Shown: positions 10,532-19,546 of the stretch, in pieces
Numbering within the stretch: position 1 is the stretch's first letter
Layout: every line of letters starts with the position of its first letter
NCBI GenBank assembly: GCA_030849075.1
Contig: JASAOO010003540.1
Span: 1 to 64,000, forward strand
Direction of reading: 5' to 3'
DNA length: 64,000 nucleotides
DNA from: Zelonia costaricensis
Lineage: Eukaryota; Euglenozoa; Kinetoplastea; Trypanosomatida; Trypanosomatidae
The notes under the pieces: model-generated
What the model was told of the DNA's origin: nothing
Database searches by the model: none
Seen by the model: the letters and a program-made list of their open reading frames with translations, nothing else
Program-made: the position numbers and the translations under genes

Positions 10532-11575
10532 CTAGTCCTCATGGGGCTTTGCGGCAGGCGCCACGGCTACAAAGCGCTTCTGCCGCCAGCACGACTTTAC
10601 AAACAGCGGAGTCGCCAGCAGCGTCGCGGCGTGCGCCACGTCTACCGCCGCGTACGACGGCGCCTCGTCGTATATCGAGACCGCCAGACTCACCAGCGCC
10701 GCGAGACACGGCACCGCCAGCACGCACCGCCACCGGTAGCCGGAGCCGCGCACCTGGTCCAGCACAGGGGCCACACACCACAGCGCCATCAGCGGGCACA
10801 TGGTGCGCACGGTGGTACAGACGTGGTGCAGCACGAACGGCAACTCGCACTCCCACCGTCGACTAACGGGCGACAGGTAGCACGCAGTGAAGAGGTATGA
10901 GCACTGCGTGAAGAGGGCAAGCAGCGACAGCAGCGACAGACCGACGCCGCAGAGGGCAATGAAGTTGTGCGACGTCTCGCCAACTGTGTAGGACAGCAGC
11001 AGCGTGCCGAGCGCACCGATGCCGTGAGGCACGCCGAGCGGCACGCACACACGCATGCCGAACGAGACGGCGTTCTCACCGTAGCGGCGGCCGTACATCG
11101 TCAGCTGGCGCGGCATCGTGGGGAAGTCGAGGCGGTACGAGTGGTGCAGCCCCTTCACCACCCGTATGGCGAGGAAGCAGAGATAGGCGATGACCAGCAC
11201 GTTGGGCCAGAAGAGCCACGGGCGCCGCCGCCGCGGCACCGCCTCCGGCGACCCCGGCACGGCCCCGTCCGGTGTGTCGTCCAACTCCTCCCAGGCGTGC
11301 ATGTTGGTGCGGCGCCGGCGGAGGCCAGCCGCGGGGTACTCCTCCTCCCCGTCCTCGGCCAACCCGCGCACCCACCGCGCCGACTGCGGCTTTGCCTTGA
11401 AGATGCTCTGTGTGTAGTCGTGCGTGCTCTGCACCACCGTCACGCTGTCGTCGTCGTCGTGCGACCAGCGCGACCGCGCTGCATACGCCGCGGAGGAGCT
11501 TGGCTGCGTCGCCGGTTCCGGTGCCGGTGCCGGCGGCGGCGTTGGCGGCGGCGTCGGTGTCTCCTGTGCGTCCAT
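10532..11575 (-). CDS. Multi-pass membrane protein, unknown (347 aa)
   Basis: Residues 1-120 are a Pro/Ala-rich, then acidic and arginine-containing cytosolic-type region with no signal peptide. The rest has five or six hydrophobic segments, including one starting with LFWPNVLVIAYLCFL, a segment around IGALGTLLLSY, FIALCGVGLSLLSLL, a weaker one around CPLMALWCVAPV, CVLAVPCLAALVSLA, and a last one near AATLLATPLFV. No transporter or enzyme signature is evident, so the role is unknown. The ATG at 11575 (MDAQET) is chosen. The extra 41 residues upstream are proline-rich and correspond to a plus-strand purine tract, that is probably the splice-signal region. It lies between the unknown 342-residue gene and the zf-HIT gene in the same orientation. 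Confidence 0.8.
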   Translation of the reverse strand: MDAQETPTPPPTPPPAPAPEPATQPSSSAAYAARSRWSHDDDDSVTVVQSTHDYTQSIFKAKPQSARWVRGLAEDGEEEYPAAGLRRRRTNMHAWEELDDTPDGAVPGSPEAVPRRRRPWLFWPNVLVIAYLCFLAIRVVKGLHHSYRLDFPTMPRQLTMYGRRYGENAVSFGMRVCVPLGVPHGIGALGTLLLSYTVGETSHNFIALCGVGLSLLSLLALFTQCSYLFTACYLSPVSRRWECELPFVLHHVCTTVRTMCPLMALWCVAPVLDQVRGSGYRWRCVLAVPCLAALVSLAVSIYDEAPSYAAVDVAHAATLLATPLFVKSCWRQKRFVAVAPAAKPHED

Positions 11576-12554
11576 GTGGAGGGATGCGGCGGCAGACACT
11601 TGCGGGTGCCCTGCTTGCCGAGATGTGCGATAGAGCGGAGGCTCGAAGAAAGGAAGGAGTGGGAGTGGGAGGGGAGGGGGGGATACGCTGCACGACAACA
11701 GCAGTCAACAACTTCGAGGAGTGCGCCTTTGCCAGAGCTACGCAGCTGAGCAGATAAACAAGCCAACAAAGAAAAGGTGAATGTGTGTGTGTGACACTTT
11801 GGGCTCGAAGGGGGGGGGCGGCGAACTCGCAGCTCAGAGCCTTGTGCTTTACGATCGCCACGGAGAGCGCGTCACACGTTGGGTCGCTTGGAGAGCGGAG
11901 GCGCGAGTCTCGGGCGGACGTGTCAACGGCCCACTACACGCGTTCCTCGTGTCAAGTCTGGCCAGCCCAAACAGCTGCTTGGTTCTACTGGTGGGAGGGA
12001 CGCACGCGGTCACCGGAAAGGACGCGAAAGGGGGAGCGGTGTGGTGACATTCGTGACTCGGTTGCAGCATGACGAAGGGAGACGTTGCGTGGTCCGTATC
12101 AGGAGAGCAGAGACAAGGGCGGGGCTCAGAAGGGGAGGGGGGACGAGTTAGCGGCGGCCCCGCCGAGGCAACACCCAGCCCCCCCCCACCCCTCCCCCCA
12201 ACCCCTTCTTCTTCCTCCCTCTTCACCCCATACCGCCTCCCACGCAGCCTCGACTGTCGCACGTCAACGGCGCGCAGGTGCAGGTCTGCGAGGGAGAGGG
12301 GGAGGGGAAGGGGGACCTGCCAGGCCACGAAGTTGCGCCGCAGCTGCTCCTTCATCTTCTCATTTCTTCTATTGCTTTACGGCGGCAGAAAAGCTCGCTT
12401 ATGCGCGCCTTTCCATTACTCGAGGCGGAAGGCCGCAACGCACGGCTCAGCCAACGCGAAGAGGCGAGGGAGCCGGCGTGGGGCCATTAGGAAGCGAGCT
12501 GTAGGCGAAATGGGAAAAGGGGAACAAACACGGGTTGCCTGGTGCGGCGACCTC
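11576..12554. other. Spacer with a plus-strand pyrimidine block
   Basis: No convincing gene. The left part (about 11640-11690) is purine-rich on the plus strand, as expected. From about 12175 to 12240 the bias flips to C/T-rich on the plus strand, then an A/T-richer stretch near 12345-12380 follows. The flipped block lies in the presumed 3' untranslated region of the zf-HIT gene. Confidence 0.65.
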
Positions 12555-14585
12555 TCACTCGAATCGCCGACGTACCCCGTGCGGGGCGCCACCGCGGAAG
12601 CTGCCACCGCCGCGACCCCCGCCACGCCCGCGACCCACGCCACGCCCGCGACCGAAGCCCCGCCCGCGGCCGCGCAGAGGGCTTCCGTCCTCGCCGATGC
12701 CGTCACGCAGCCGCTTGCGGGCAGCGCGCACCGCATCGGCGTCGTGCCGGAAGCTGCACCGCGCGCCCTTGTCGCACTGCCCCATGCGCAGGTACGTGCG
12801 GCACACGGGGATCTCCTCCGGTGTACAGTGCCAGTACGGGCACTCGTCACCGAGCACGCAGCGCGCCTGCAGGAAGCGGCGGCACGGCACGCGGCTCAAC
12901 CGCTCCGCCTCCTCCGGCGCCATCTCGCTGCGCCGCCGCATCGGTGCCCGCTCTCGCGGCTCCTGCGTCTTGCGTGAGCGGAAGCTGCTCCGAATAGCCT
13001 CCCGGTCCTCGTCCGTGACGAGCGGGTAGCGGTGCAGCTGCGAAGCGTGCACCACGACGAAGACGGGGAACTCGTTGACGAAGAAGAGGCGGCGCATATT
13101 CTCGTTGATGGTGTCGTGCGGGTCGAGCAGGAAGTAGCGGGCCTCGTTGCCCAGCCGCTCCGCCCTGGACACGATCGCGTACTTCTCCGCCGACAGGAAG
13201 GCCTGCACAAATGCCTGCAGCTGCGCCTCCTCCGCACTTACGGGGTCGATCGGCGGCATTGGCGCCACCTCCTCGTAGGCACGCAGCGGTGGCAACTCCG
13301 CACTCGCCTCGCCATCCGCAGAGCTTTCACCGGCGGCCTCGACCGCCGTGGGGTCGACCGGCGTGGGAGACTGTTGCGGCACCTCCAACCCAGGCCCGGC
13401 AGCACTCGGGCTCGACGCATCCGAGTGCAGGGCGCTCTGCGCGTCCGTGACCGCCTCCTCTCCCTCTTCTCCACTGCGAGACGAGAACGTTGCGTTGACC
13501 GGCGGCGGCACCCCTGCTGCGTCGTCCGCGACATCCTCTGGGTGCACAGTTGTGGTAACAGCTCCTGCGTCTGCGGCGGCAGCGGCGGGGGCAGCGGCAC
13601 CGACGTACTTGGAGGCACGGTTGTACTGGCGGTTGATATGGTAGCAGGGCAGCGGGGGGTTTGTCGCCCAGCAGTACTTCAACACATCGCCGAGCCGATG
13701 CCGTTCGCTGCCCCAGTCAGTGGAGATGACGGTGTCGGCGCCGCCCTCTGCGTCGCTCGTGAAGTGGAACTCGCAGCGCCACACAATCGTGTTGGTCTTG
13801 CGATCAAGCCGGCTCGTGTTGACGTCGCGCTTCCGCATCCCCTCCGAGGTGATCTGGCAAATCACGCCGCGGCGCCGCGCCGCCTCGCGCAGGGCGTGCA
13901 GCGGGGGCGGGAGGGCGCGGTAGTTGTACCGCCACATGGTGCGCGGGAAGCTCCGCTCCACGTTGTCCACGACGCGGCGGCAGTTCTCGAGGAAGTGGTA
14001 GTCGCGCTGCAGCTGGTGGTCCGTGAAGGCGCTCAGCGTCACCTTGGCTGCCACATCCCGGACGCCGCTGCAGTGAAAGTCCTCCTTGTGCACCCGCACG
14101 CAGATCATGCTACACGTGCGACGGCCGCAGCCCGGGCACGTGTAGTGGGCGCGCGTGCCACACACGCAGCAGTCCGTCGCTTTGCTCGCCGCCTCAGCCG
14201 CGACCGTCGGCGACGCCTCAGGCGCCTGCGTCGACTTCAGGTCGTCGAGGAGGGCCGCGGTCAACTTTGCAGCCGAGGCTTCGTCAGAGTCAGTGGAGGT
14301 GAAGAAGGAGGGGCCGCTGGCGCCGCTGTGTGGCGGCTCCGCGTCGTCGTCGGCATTGCCGTTGGCGTCGGCGCCGTCGTCGCCGCCATCGCCGCCGAAG
14401 CCGTCCCCGCCGTGTGCACCGTACTCACCGTCCGACTCAGAGGCGCTGCCCTGCCCGTCTTCCCAGTCCTCCTCCTCCTCCGCCTCGACGTAGTGGTTCG
14501 TGCCGCTGGGCACCGGCGGCGTGGAGCTTGCGGCGGAGGTGTTGTGCCGCGCAGCACCAGCTCGCAGCGCCGCCAGCCGGTTCAT
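12555..14585 (-). CDS. zf-HIT (Bcd1-like) protein with two CCCH zinc fingers and RGG tail (676 aa)
   Basis: Residues 30-105 are acidic and Gly-rich. A HIT-type zinc finger spans about 139-172 (C139, C142, C150, C153, C158, C162, H166, C172), followed by the DYHFLE-type segment seen in Bcd1/ZNHIT6 proteins, which act in box C/D snoRNP assembly. A conserved region of about 200 residues follows, then a disordered Ala/Glu-rich linker, a further folded segment (about 480-560), two CCCH fingers (C-x7-C-x5-C-x3-H at about 568-586 and C-x8-C-x5-C-x3-H at about 595-614), and an RG/RGG tail from 638. The CCCH and RGG parts are not in yeast or human Bcd1 and suggest direct RNA binding. The ATG at 14585 (MNRLAAL) is used; an 81-residue upstream extension looks like leader. 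The snoRNP role is inferred from the HIT region. Confidence 0.88.
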   Translation of the reverse strand: MNRLAALRAGAARHNTSAASSTPPVPSGTNHYVEAEEEEDWEDGQGSASESDGEYGAHGGDGFGGDGGDDGADANGNADDDAEPPHSGASGPSFFTSTDSDEASAAKLTAALLDDLKSTQAPEASPTVAAEAASKATDCCVCGTRAHYTCPGCGRRTCSMICVRVHKEDFHCSGVRDVAAKVTLSAFTDHQLQRDYHFLENCRRVVDNVERSFPRTMWRYNYRALPPPLHALREAARRRGVICQITSEGMRKRDVNTSRLDRKTNTIVWRCEFHFTSDAEGGADTVISTDWGSERHRLGDVLKYCWATNPPLPCYHINRQYNRASKYVGAAAPAAAAADAGAVTTTVHPEDVADDAAGVPPPVNATFSSRSGEEGEEAVTDAQSALHSDASSPSAAGPGLEVPQQSPTPVDPTAVEAAGESSADGEASAELPPLRAYEEVAPMPPIDPVSAEEAQLQAFVQAFLSAEKYAIVSRAERLGNEARYFLLDPHDTINENMRRLFFVNEFPVFVVVHASQLHRYPLVTDEDREAIRSSFRSRKTQEPRERAPMRRRSEMAPEEAERLSRVPCRRFLQARCVLGDECPYWHCTPEEIPVCRTYLRMGQCDKGARCSFRHDADAVRAARKRLRDGIGEDGSPLRGRGRGFGRGRGVGRGRGGGRGGGSFRGGAPHGVRRRFE
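12593..12672 (-). repeat. Coding GC-rich repeat encoding the RG/RGG tail
   Basis: Short tandem units of CGCGACC/CCACGCC type encode the glycine-arginine tail of the zf-HIT/CCCH protein. The repeat is in frame and likely varies in copy number between strains. Confidence 0.7.
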
Positions 14586-15388
14586 GGCCCCGTCCGCGAC
14601 GTCGTCGGGCGTGTGCGGGGTGTGAGACGGGTCAAGAGAGCCGAGATAAGAGACGTGGGCAAGGTGTGAAGTGCGAGAGAGCTGAAGCCTGGCACCGGTC
14701 TGGTGATGCGTTTGTGTTTGTGGATAGATGGGGTGCACAGGTGCCGCACCGGTGCTCAAGTGTGTGCTCGCGTGGGGTGCCGTCGAGGTTGGTGACGCTG
14801 CGCGACAGCGAGAAATGCAGAGACGCACACGAGCCGCGCGAGAGGTGAGCGGGGGGGGGGGGCGGGGGATGAGACAACCGAGCAGAGGTGGGAGAGAGGA
14901 GAGGGAAAGGGTGCGAGGGTTCGGGGACCTTGTAGGACGCAGCGCAGCCTCGGGGAATTCACTTCAGCGTGCGTAGACAGAAGAACAACGGCGCACTGCC
15001 TCGCCCCAGCAAGGCCAGCCGACGCCGCGGGTTGCGTGCCTTGTCGCGGCGTGCTGCGTCGGTGTGCCGCGTCGAGACGCGTGTGCCGTGTTGCGGTAGA
15101 ACTCCCATGTGACGTCTCTCAGCTGAGCAGCAGCGCAGAGGTGCACGCGCGGGGCGGCGAGATGTACATGAATGAACCACTCCACACAAGAAAAGAATGG
15201 CGCGGTGCGAGGCCGAGGAGAGGAGCAGCGGAGGATGCGTTGAGGCATGGCGAGGGCGCGTGATCTCGTGTGTGGATGGAGGGGTGTCGTCATACGAAGC
15301 CTCCACGAGCCCACGCACCCACCCACCCACGTACCCATACACGCACAGAGGCGACAAGGCGCCTCTTGCTTCTCCATCGCGCAGCTTC
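14586..15388. other. Spacer, 0.8 kb
   Basis: No gene. A plus-strand purine and poly-G tract at about 14842-14912 gives pyrimidine and poly-C on the transcribed strand. A short CCCA repeat lies near 15317-15330. Confidence 0.65.
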
Positions 15389-16153
15389 TCACATACCCGT
15401 GAGCACCGAGGCGGCGATGAGTGCCCAGCGGTCCTCCGGGGAGGTCGGCAGCACTGGCGGCGCTAGCTCCGCCCCGCCCTTCTCGCCGTCCACGTCCAGC
15501 TTGTACTTCCGCTGCCCGTACGACAGTGCCGCCTCCATCAGTGCCGGCGTCACGTACGGCACCACCACGACAGGGTAGAGAAGGACGCCGTCGTTGCTCT
15601 CGATGGGGGCGAGTGGGCTGATCGGCTTTGGCACCACGACATGCGCCACCTTGCGGTCGCCATAGCTCGAGATGAGCTTCGAAGACGGTCGCTCGCCCGT
15701 GGACGGCGACTCGTTCGCCTCGACGCGCTGCTGGTAGTGCTCCGCCACCACCGCAACCGGCACGTGCCGAAGCCCGGCGAGCGGCGCGGTCGGGGAGCCG
15801 GCGACGTCGTCGGCGAGAAAGGGCATGAAGGGGATCTCAACCGGGTCTGTCGCGAGGGGGCCGTTGCCGTCGCGCCGGTGCGAGTCGACGGCGATGCGCA
15901 GTACCACGGGCGACTCGCTGACGGCGCAGTCGCCCGGGGCGCTGTCTTCGGTGCGCGTGTTCGCGGCGGCGCGGCGCACGGCGCCCTCCCATAGCTGCAA
16001 CGCATCGCGACAGTAGGTGCTGGCCGTGGCACAGTTGCGCTCCACAAGGAAGACTTCACCGGAGGCGCAGGCGACGAGCACCATGTCCTCCGGCCCGACA
16101 GCCGTGCACGTCGGCAGCGGCGCCGCCTCAACGGGGTTTGCCTTGCGCTTCAT
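15389..16153 (-). CDS. Divergent Elongin-C-like protein (254 aa)
   Basis: Alone this protein is hard to recognise, but its ends line up with its upstream neighbour. Residues about 21-50 (PEDMVLVACASGEVFLVERN) match the first strands and helix of the neighbour's Elongin C fold (PRDYVVLSTSGGEEAFVHRD). The last 60 residues (YVTPALMEAALSYGQRKYKL, then LPTSPEDRWALIAASVLTGM) match its C-terminal half, where SY, a Y/K pair and the final helix coincide. Between them lies an insertion of about 145 residues. Elongin C-type proteins adapt substrate receptors to cullins. Here the usual C-terminal Cys is replaced by Met and the central region is replaced, so function may have changed. The ATG at 16153 starts MKRKAN, a possible basic targeting stretch. 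The relationship is my manual alignment and needs profile testing. Confidence 0.65.
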   Translation of the reverse strand: MKRKANPVEAAPLPTCTAVGPEDMVLVACASGEVFLVERNCATASTYCRDALQLWEGAVRRAAANTRTEDSAPGDCAVSESPVVLRIAVDSHRRDGNGPLATDPVEIPFMPFLADDVAGSPTAPLAGLRHVPVAVVAEHYQQRVEANESPSTGERPSSKLISSYGDRKVAHVVVPKPISPLAPIESNDGVLLYPVVVVPYVTPALMEAALSYGQRKYKLDVDGEKGGAELAPPVLPTSPEDRWALIAASVLTGM

Positions 16154-16823
16154 GCGCCGTGCTGTACGCGGGTGGGGGGAGAGGGGGAGAGAGAGGGTGT
16201 GTGCAGAAAGCTAGGAGCGCTTCACCCCTCGTTGGCGTGGTGACCGGGACGCGTGAGTATGCGGGGCGAGGGGGGGGGGACGTGAGCGCATGCTTGGGGC
16301 GCCGTGAGAGGCGGATGCGATGTGAGGTGGCCGGAGTTGAGGCAGTAGAAAGGAGGGAGGCGATGAGTCAACGAGTCGACCAGCGTACATCTTCGCCAAG
16401 TCCGCGATGCACCTTCTCCACGATGACTGCACGGCGCCACTGGGTGCGAAGCCGCCGCTGGCACACCGCAGTCCTTACGCGCTGTGCGTCGCAGCGCAGC
16501 TCGGTAGTCGAAAAGCGCAACATTGCTGTGCCTTCGCACGGATGGCAAGGGAACGGGAGGAGAGGCTCGGATGTACTCGCGTCTTGCGTTGTTGACACCT
16601 CCTCACACGGACCTCCAGCCTTCAAACAAGAGGAAGCCGTGCAGCACATTTCGGTTGTGGGCGTGTATGTGTGTGTGGTGTCGATTTGACAGCGATGCGA
16701 AGTGCGGCACGCAGACGTCGCGGCCTATGTACATTTGAGATGGGCAGCCGGTCAACCAGCCAGCCAATCAGCCATCCCTTTTACGTCCGAGGAGTGGCGA
16801 GGTGTGGCATGCCGTCCGCGGCG
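16154..16823. other. Spacer between the two Elongin-C-like genes
   Basis: No gene. A purine/G-rich plus-strand block (16170-16200 and 16258-16275) lies just upstream of the 254-residue gene. A short TG run is near 16660-16680, and a CCAG-type repeat at about 16752-16775. Confidence 0.65.
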
Positions 16824-17468
16824 CTAGCACTCTAGCGTCTGCGCCACCCGCATCACCTCGAAAGCGGCACCTGTGGGGATGTGAAAGGCGGGCCGCTCTT
16901 CGGTGGGATGCCGGTTGTAGTGGTGCTTGTAGTAAAGGTACGACACGACAACATCGAGCTGCGCCCCATCCAGGCGGGGGAAGAGGACGCGCACGGTGTT
17001 GTCCGTCTGCAGCGTCTCCGTGAGGGTCACGGGGTGGCGCGGCTCGGGCGTGACGATGTTGACGCCCTCAGGAGCGTCGCCAGCTCCCGAGGGCGTCAGC
17101 GCCGCGGCATCCTCTGCGTCCGCCACGTCGTTGCCCTCACCACCGCCGCCGCTCGCATCCGCTGCGGGGGCGCGTGGCGACTCGCCTGCCTCACCAGTCT
17201 CGCTTGTGGGCAGTGGCGCCGCCTCTACGCTCACGAGGTCCTCTTCCCGCACGAACTCGACAACGACGTTGTCCGTCACGATGGGGACGCGTTTGCGAAA
17301 GGCGAGACGCAGCACGGGCGACTCCATCAGACAATCGCGGTGCACGAAGGCCTCCTCACCGCCGCTGGTCGAGAGCACCACGTAGTCTCGTGGGTTGATG
17401 TAGACCGTGTCCGTGTACGACGGCGGCGGCGGCGCCGTCCACATCGCGTTGAAGCCCTGCCCGCTCAT
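16824..17468 (-). CDS. Elongin C-like (Skp1/BTB fold) protein (214 aa)
   Basis: The N-terminal part (about 20-65) reads YINPRDYVVLSTSGGEEAFV, matching the start of Elongin C (Tyr-Val-x-Leu-x-Ser-x-Gly-x-Glu). The C-terminal 65 residues match the rest: VRVLFPRLDGAQLDVVVSYL, YYKHHYNRHPTEERPAFHIP, and the final helix ending TLEC, where animal Elongin C ends with LDC. Between lies an acidic Ala/Gly/Ser/Pro-rich insertion of about 85 residues at the place where Skp1-family proteins have their flexible loop. Canonical Elongin C is about 112 residues. Family role: with Elongin B it bridges BC-box receptors to cullin-2/5 ubiquitin ligases. I see no Elongin B here. The ATG at 17468 (MSGQGF) is chosen over 82 upstream residues without similarity. 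A divergent paralogue lies next downstream. Confidence 0.85.
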   Translation of the reverse strand: MSGQGFNAMWTAPPPPSYTDTVYINPRDYVVLSTSGGEEAFVHRDCLMESPVLRLAFRKRVPIVTDNVVVEFVREEDLVSVEAAPLPTSETGEAGESPRAPAADASGGGGEGNDVADAEDAAALTPSGAGDAPEGVNIVTPEPRHPVTLTETLQTDNTVRVLFPRLDGAQLDVVVSYLYYKHHYNRHPTEERPAFHIPTGAAFEVMRVAQTLEC

Positions 17469-18814
17469 CGTCCAGAAAAGCGCTACGTAAAAAAACGGCC
17501 AATGACGAGGTGCGACGCCAAAGTTGAAGTGTGGGCGGGAAAGTGGCAGAAGGGCCGCGGACTCTGAACGACTCACGACACGGCCCAAAAGCAGGCCGTT
17601 CTCGCAATACCAGGAGAGGGCAGAAGAACACGAAGAAAAGAAGCGCAAGTACGTGCATGTGCGTAGGACACCGCGAGGAGGCGCCTCCTGCACACTCCAC
17701 TGTGGAGTGTGCACATGGTAGCTTGGGTGCGAGCACCGACATCAATCCGCGCGGCAACTGTCGAAGTACCGGGCACTCCGCCACGTCGTGACGGAGATGC
17801 ACGCAGCAGAGCGACGAAGTAGCGCAACGCTTGGTCGTTGAGCGGTGCGCGCGAGGCCTGCGCGCGGACGGTCGGCTCTGTGGTGTGACGCGCCTCTCCC
17901 ATTTCCTCGCCGCTTTGTGTAAACAGCTGCATCAGCGCTTCAAGCCCTATTTTGTTGTTTTACGACGTGCACCGAACTCCTCGTGTTGAAGTGTCATCGG
18001 CTCGCTTGGAATGCTGCACAATAACGTGAGTCTGTGCGTGCGTCCGATGCTGCACCGCCATGATAACCGCCGACGCCGATGAGGCCGGGACCGCTTCCAG
18101 CACAAGAGAGAGGAACAACCATGATGGCAGCGTGCGGGGCGGGGGCGCGGCGCCGTCATGACAGCGAGTTTGGCCCCACCATCACAAATCGCACCGCCGC
18201 CGGCGAGCCACAAGAGGTGCTTAGAAGCGCAGCAGCGGAGGCGCGCGGGGCGGTAGTCAACAGTTGGCGATGAGAAGCCGCCGAGCGCACGACGCCGGCA
18301 CGATGCCGCGAGCCATGCCGCTGCGATGGAGACCATAAGAAACCTGAACGAAGTAAGGCTGGTGCGGCGCGACTGACGGTTCAGCCCAGCGCCACGCCGG
18401 AAAAACAACGCGCGAGCGACGAGATCCTCACGCCGACACGCGCAGGAGGCGGGGGGAGTGAGGACTCGATGACCCATACGAGTCGAACGCCACTCGCGCC
18501 GGAGCGCGGCGGTGGAGCAAGTTCACAATAGACAGCGAAGAAAAGCCCATTCGCCGCGGGCCGCTTCCCGCCCCCGCCCCCACTCGCCGCCGCAATCAGA
18601 GAAAAAGTGGTCGAGCGCGGCGCCGCGGCAGTGCCTCGAGAAGGGACGAGCAGAGGAGGCGAAGTGGTGGCGGCGTGCCCGGCAAGAGCGCCGAGCCTTC
18701 GCATGCAGGCAGCCGCGCGAGCGGCGTCTGACACGAGGGAGCAGGACAGGAGGGAAGAAGGCAAGGAGGGCCACCAGAGCGACTCCAGGACTTGCGGGAG
18801 GAGCGGGAGGGCCC
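17469..18814. other. Spacer with a perfect inverted repeat, 1.3 kb
   Basis: No gene. It contains the inverted repeat at 17689-17713, a run of GA-rich DNA at about 17600-17645, and GC-rich DNA of balanced strand composition at 18080-18400. The right end is 3' flank of the FAD synthetase gene. Confidence 0.65.
17689..17713. repeat. Perfect 12-bp-arm inverted repeat
   Basis: The arms TGCACACTCCAC (17689-17700) and GTGGAGTGTGCA (17702-17713) are exact reverse complements with a single T between them. The site lies about 220 bases upstream of the Elongin C-like start codon, in the region expected to hold its splice acceptor or leader. Confidence 0.9.
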
Positions 18815-19546
18815 TCACGCCGCATCGCGCCCGCTGCGCTCGGCGCTGTCGCCCTTCAACACCCACGCCGGCTTAAACGTGCCATCCGGCTGCTGCAGCA
18901 GTGGGTTGCGCCGCGTGCTGGTCACGTTGCCCAGAGACGAGTAGCCGCACTCGTACAGGTTGCACTGCGGCACGCGCATGATGCGAGTGTAGGCCCAGAC
19001 GTCGTCCACCGTCCAGTGGAAGAGGGGGCAGGTGCGCAGAAAGTCGGGCCACCCCGCCGTCGTCTTCTCCACCGCCCCCTTCTGGTAGCGGCCGTGCGGG
19101 TCGCTCTGGCGAGTGCCCATGAAGACGGCCTTGAGCGGCCGCCGCTCCGTGAGCTTCCAGAGGCTGAGCCGCATGTCATCTGTCACCTCCTCATGCACTA
19201 AGGGCAGCCCGCGCGCGATGACCTGCATGTACCACACACGGAACTCCCGCAGCTCCTCAAACTCATCGCGCAGCTCCACCGTGAAGATGCAGCACTGCGT
19301 CAGGACCTCCGGCGCCACCACAGCGCGCAGCAGCTCAAACATGACGATGCTGTCCTTTCCGCCGTTGAAGGCCACTCCGATCTCGGCCGGCGGGAAGCGG
19401 CGGAAGGTGTCCTGGATTATCTGCGTGGACTCCTCGAACAGGCTCTGCAGCCGCGGTGGCAGCTCCCCGGGTGCGGGCGAGCGTGGCGCGTAGTCCTCCG
19501 CGGAGCCGTGACTCACCGACGGCGGCGACGGTGATGCCGGCATCAT
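18815..19546 (-). CDS. FAD synthetase, PAPS-reductase-like (243 aa)
   Basis: This is an FMN adenylyltransferase of the yeast Fad1 type, which makes FAD from FMN and ATP. The PP-loop NGGKDS (61-66, in AFNGGKDSIVMFELL) binds ATP phosphates. The family signature GTRQSDPHG (144-152), the FHWTVDDVW motif and the later ECGYSSLG segment with the SLGN-type end are all present. The length fits the stand-alone fungal/protozoan enzyme; the molybdopterin-binding-like domain of human FLAD1 is absent. Two adjacent ATGs (19546, 19543) are possible starts; the frame extends further only by a GTG. No targeting signal is clear, so the enzyme is probably cytosolic. Its FAD would serve flavoenzymes such as the glycerol-3-phosphate dehydrogenase also encoded in this window, though linkage does not imply regulation. 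Confidence 0.93.
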   Translation of the reverse strand: MMPASPSPPSVSHGSAEDYAPRSPAPGELPPRLQSLFEESTQIIQDTFRRFPPAEIGVAFNGGKDSIVMFELLRAVVAPEVLTQCCIFTVELRDEFEELREFRVWYMQVIARGLPLVHEEVTDDMRLSLWKLTERRPLKAVFMGTRQSDPHGRYQKGAVEKTTAGWPDFLRTCPLFHWTVDDVWAYTRIMRVPQCNLYECGYSSLGNVTSTRRNPLLQQPDGTFKPAWVLKGDSAERSGRDAA

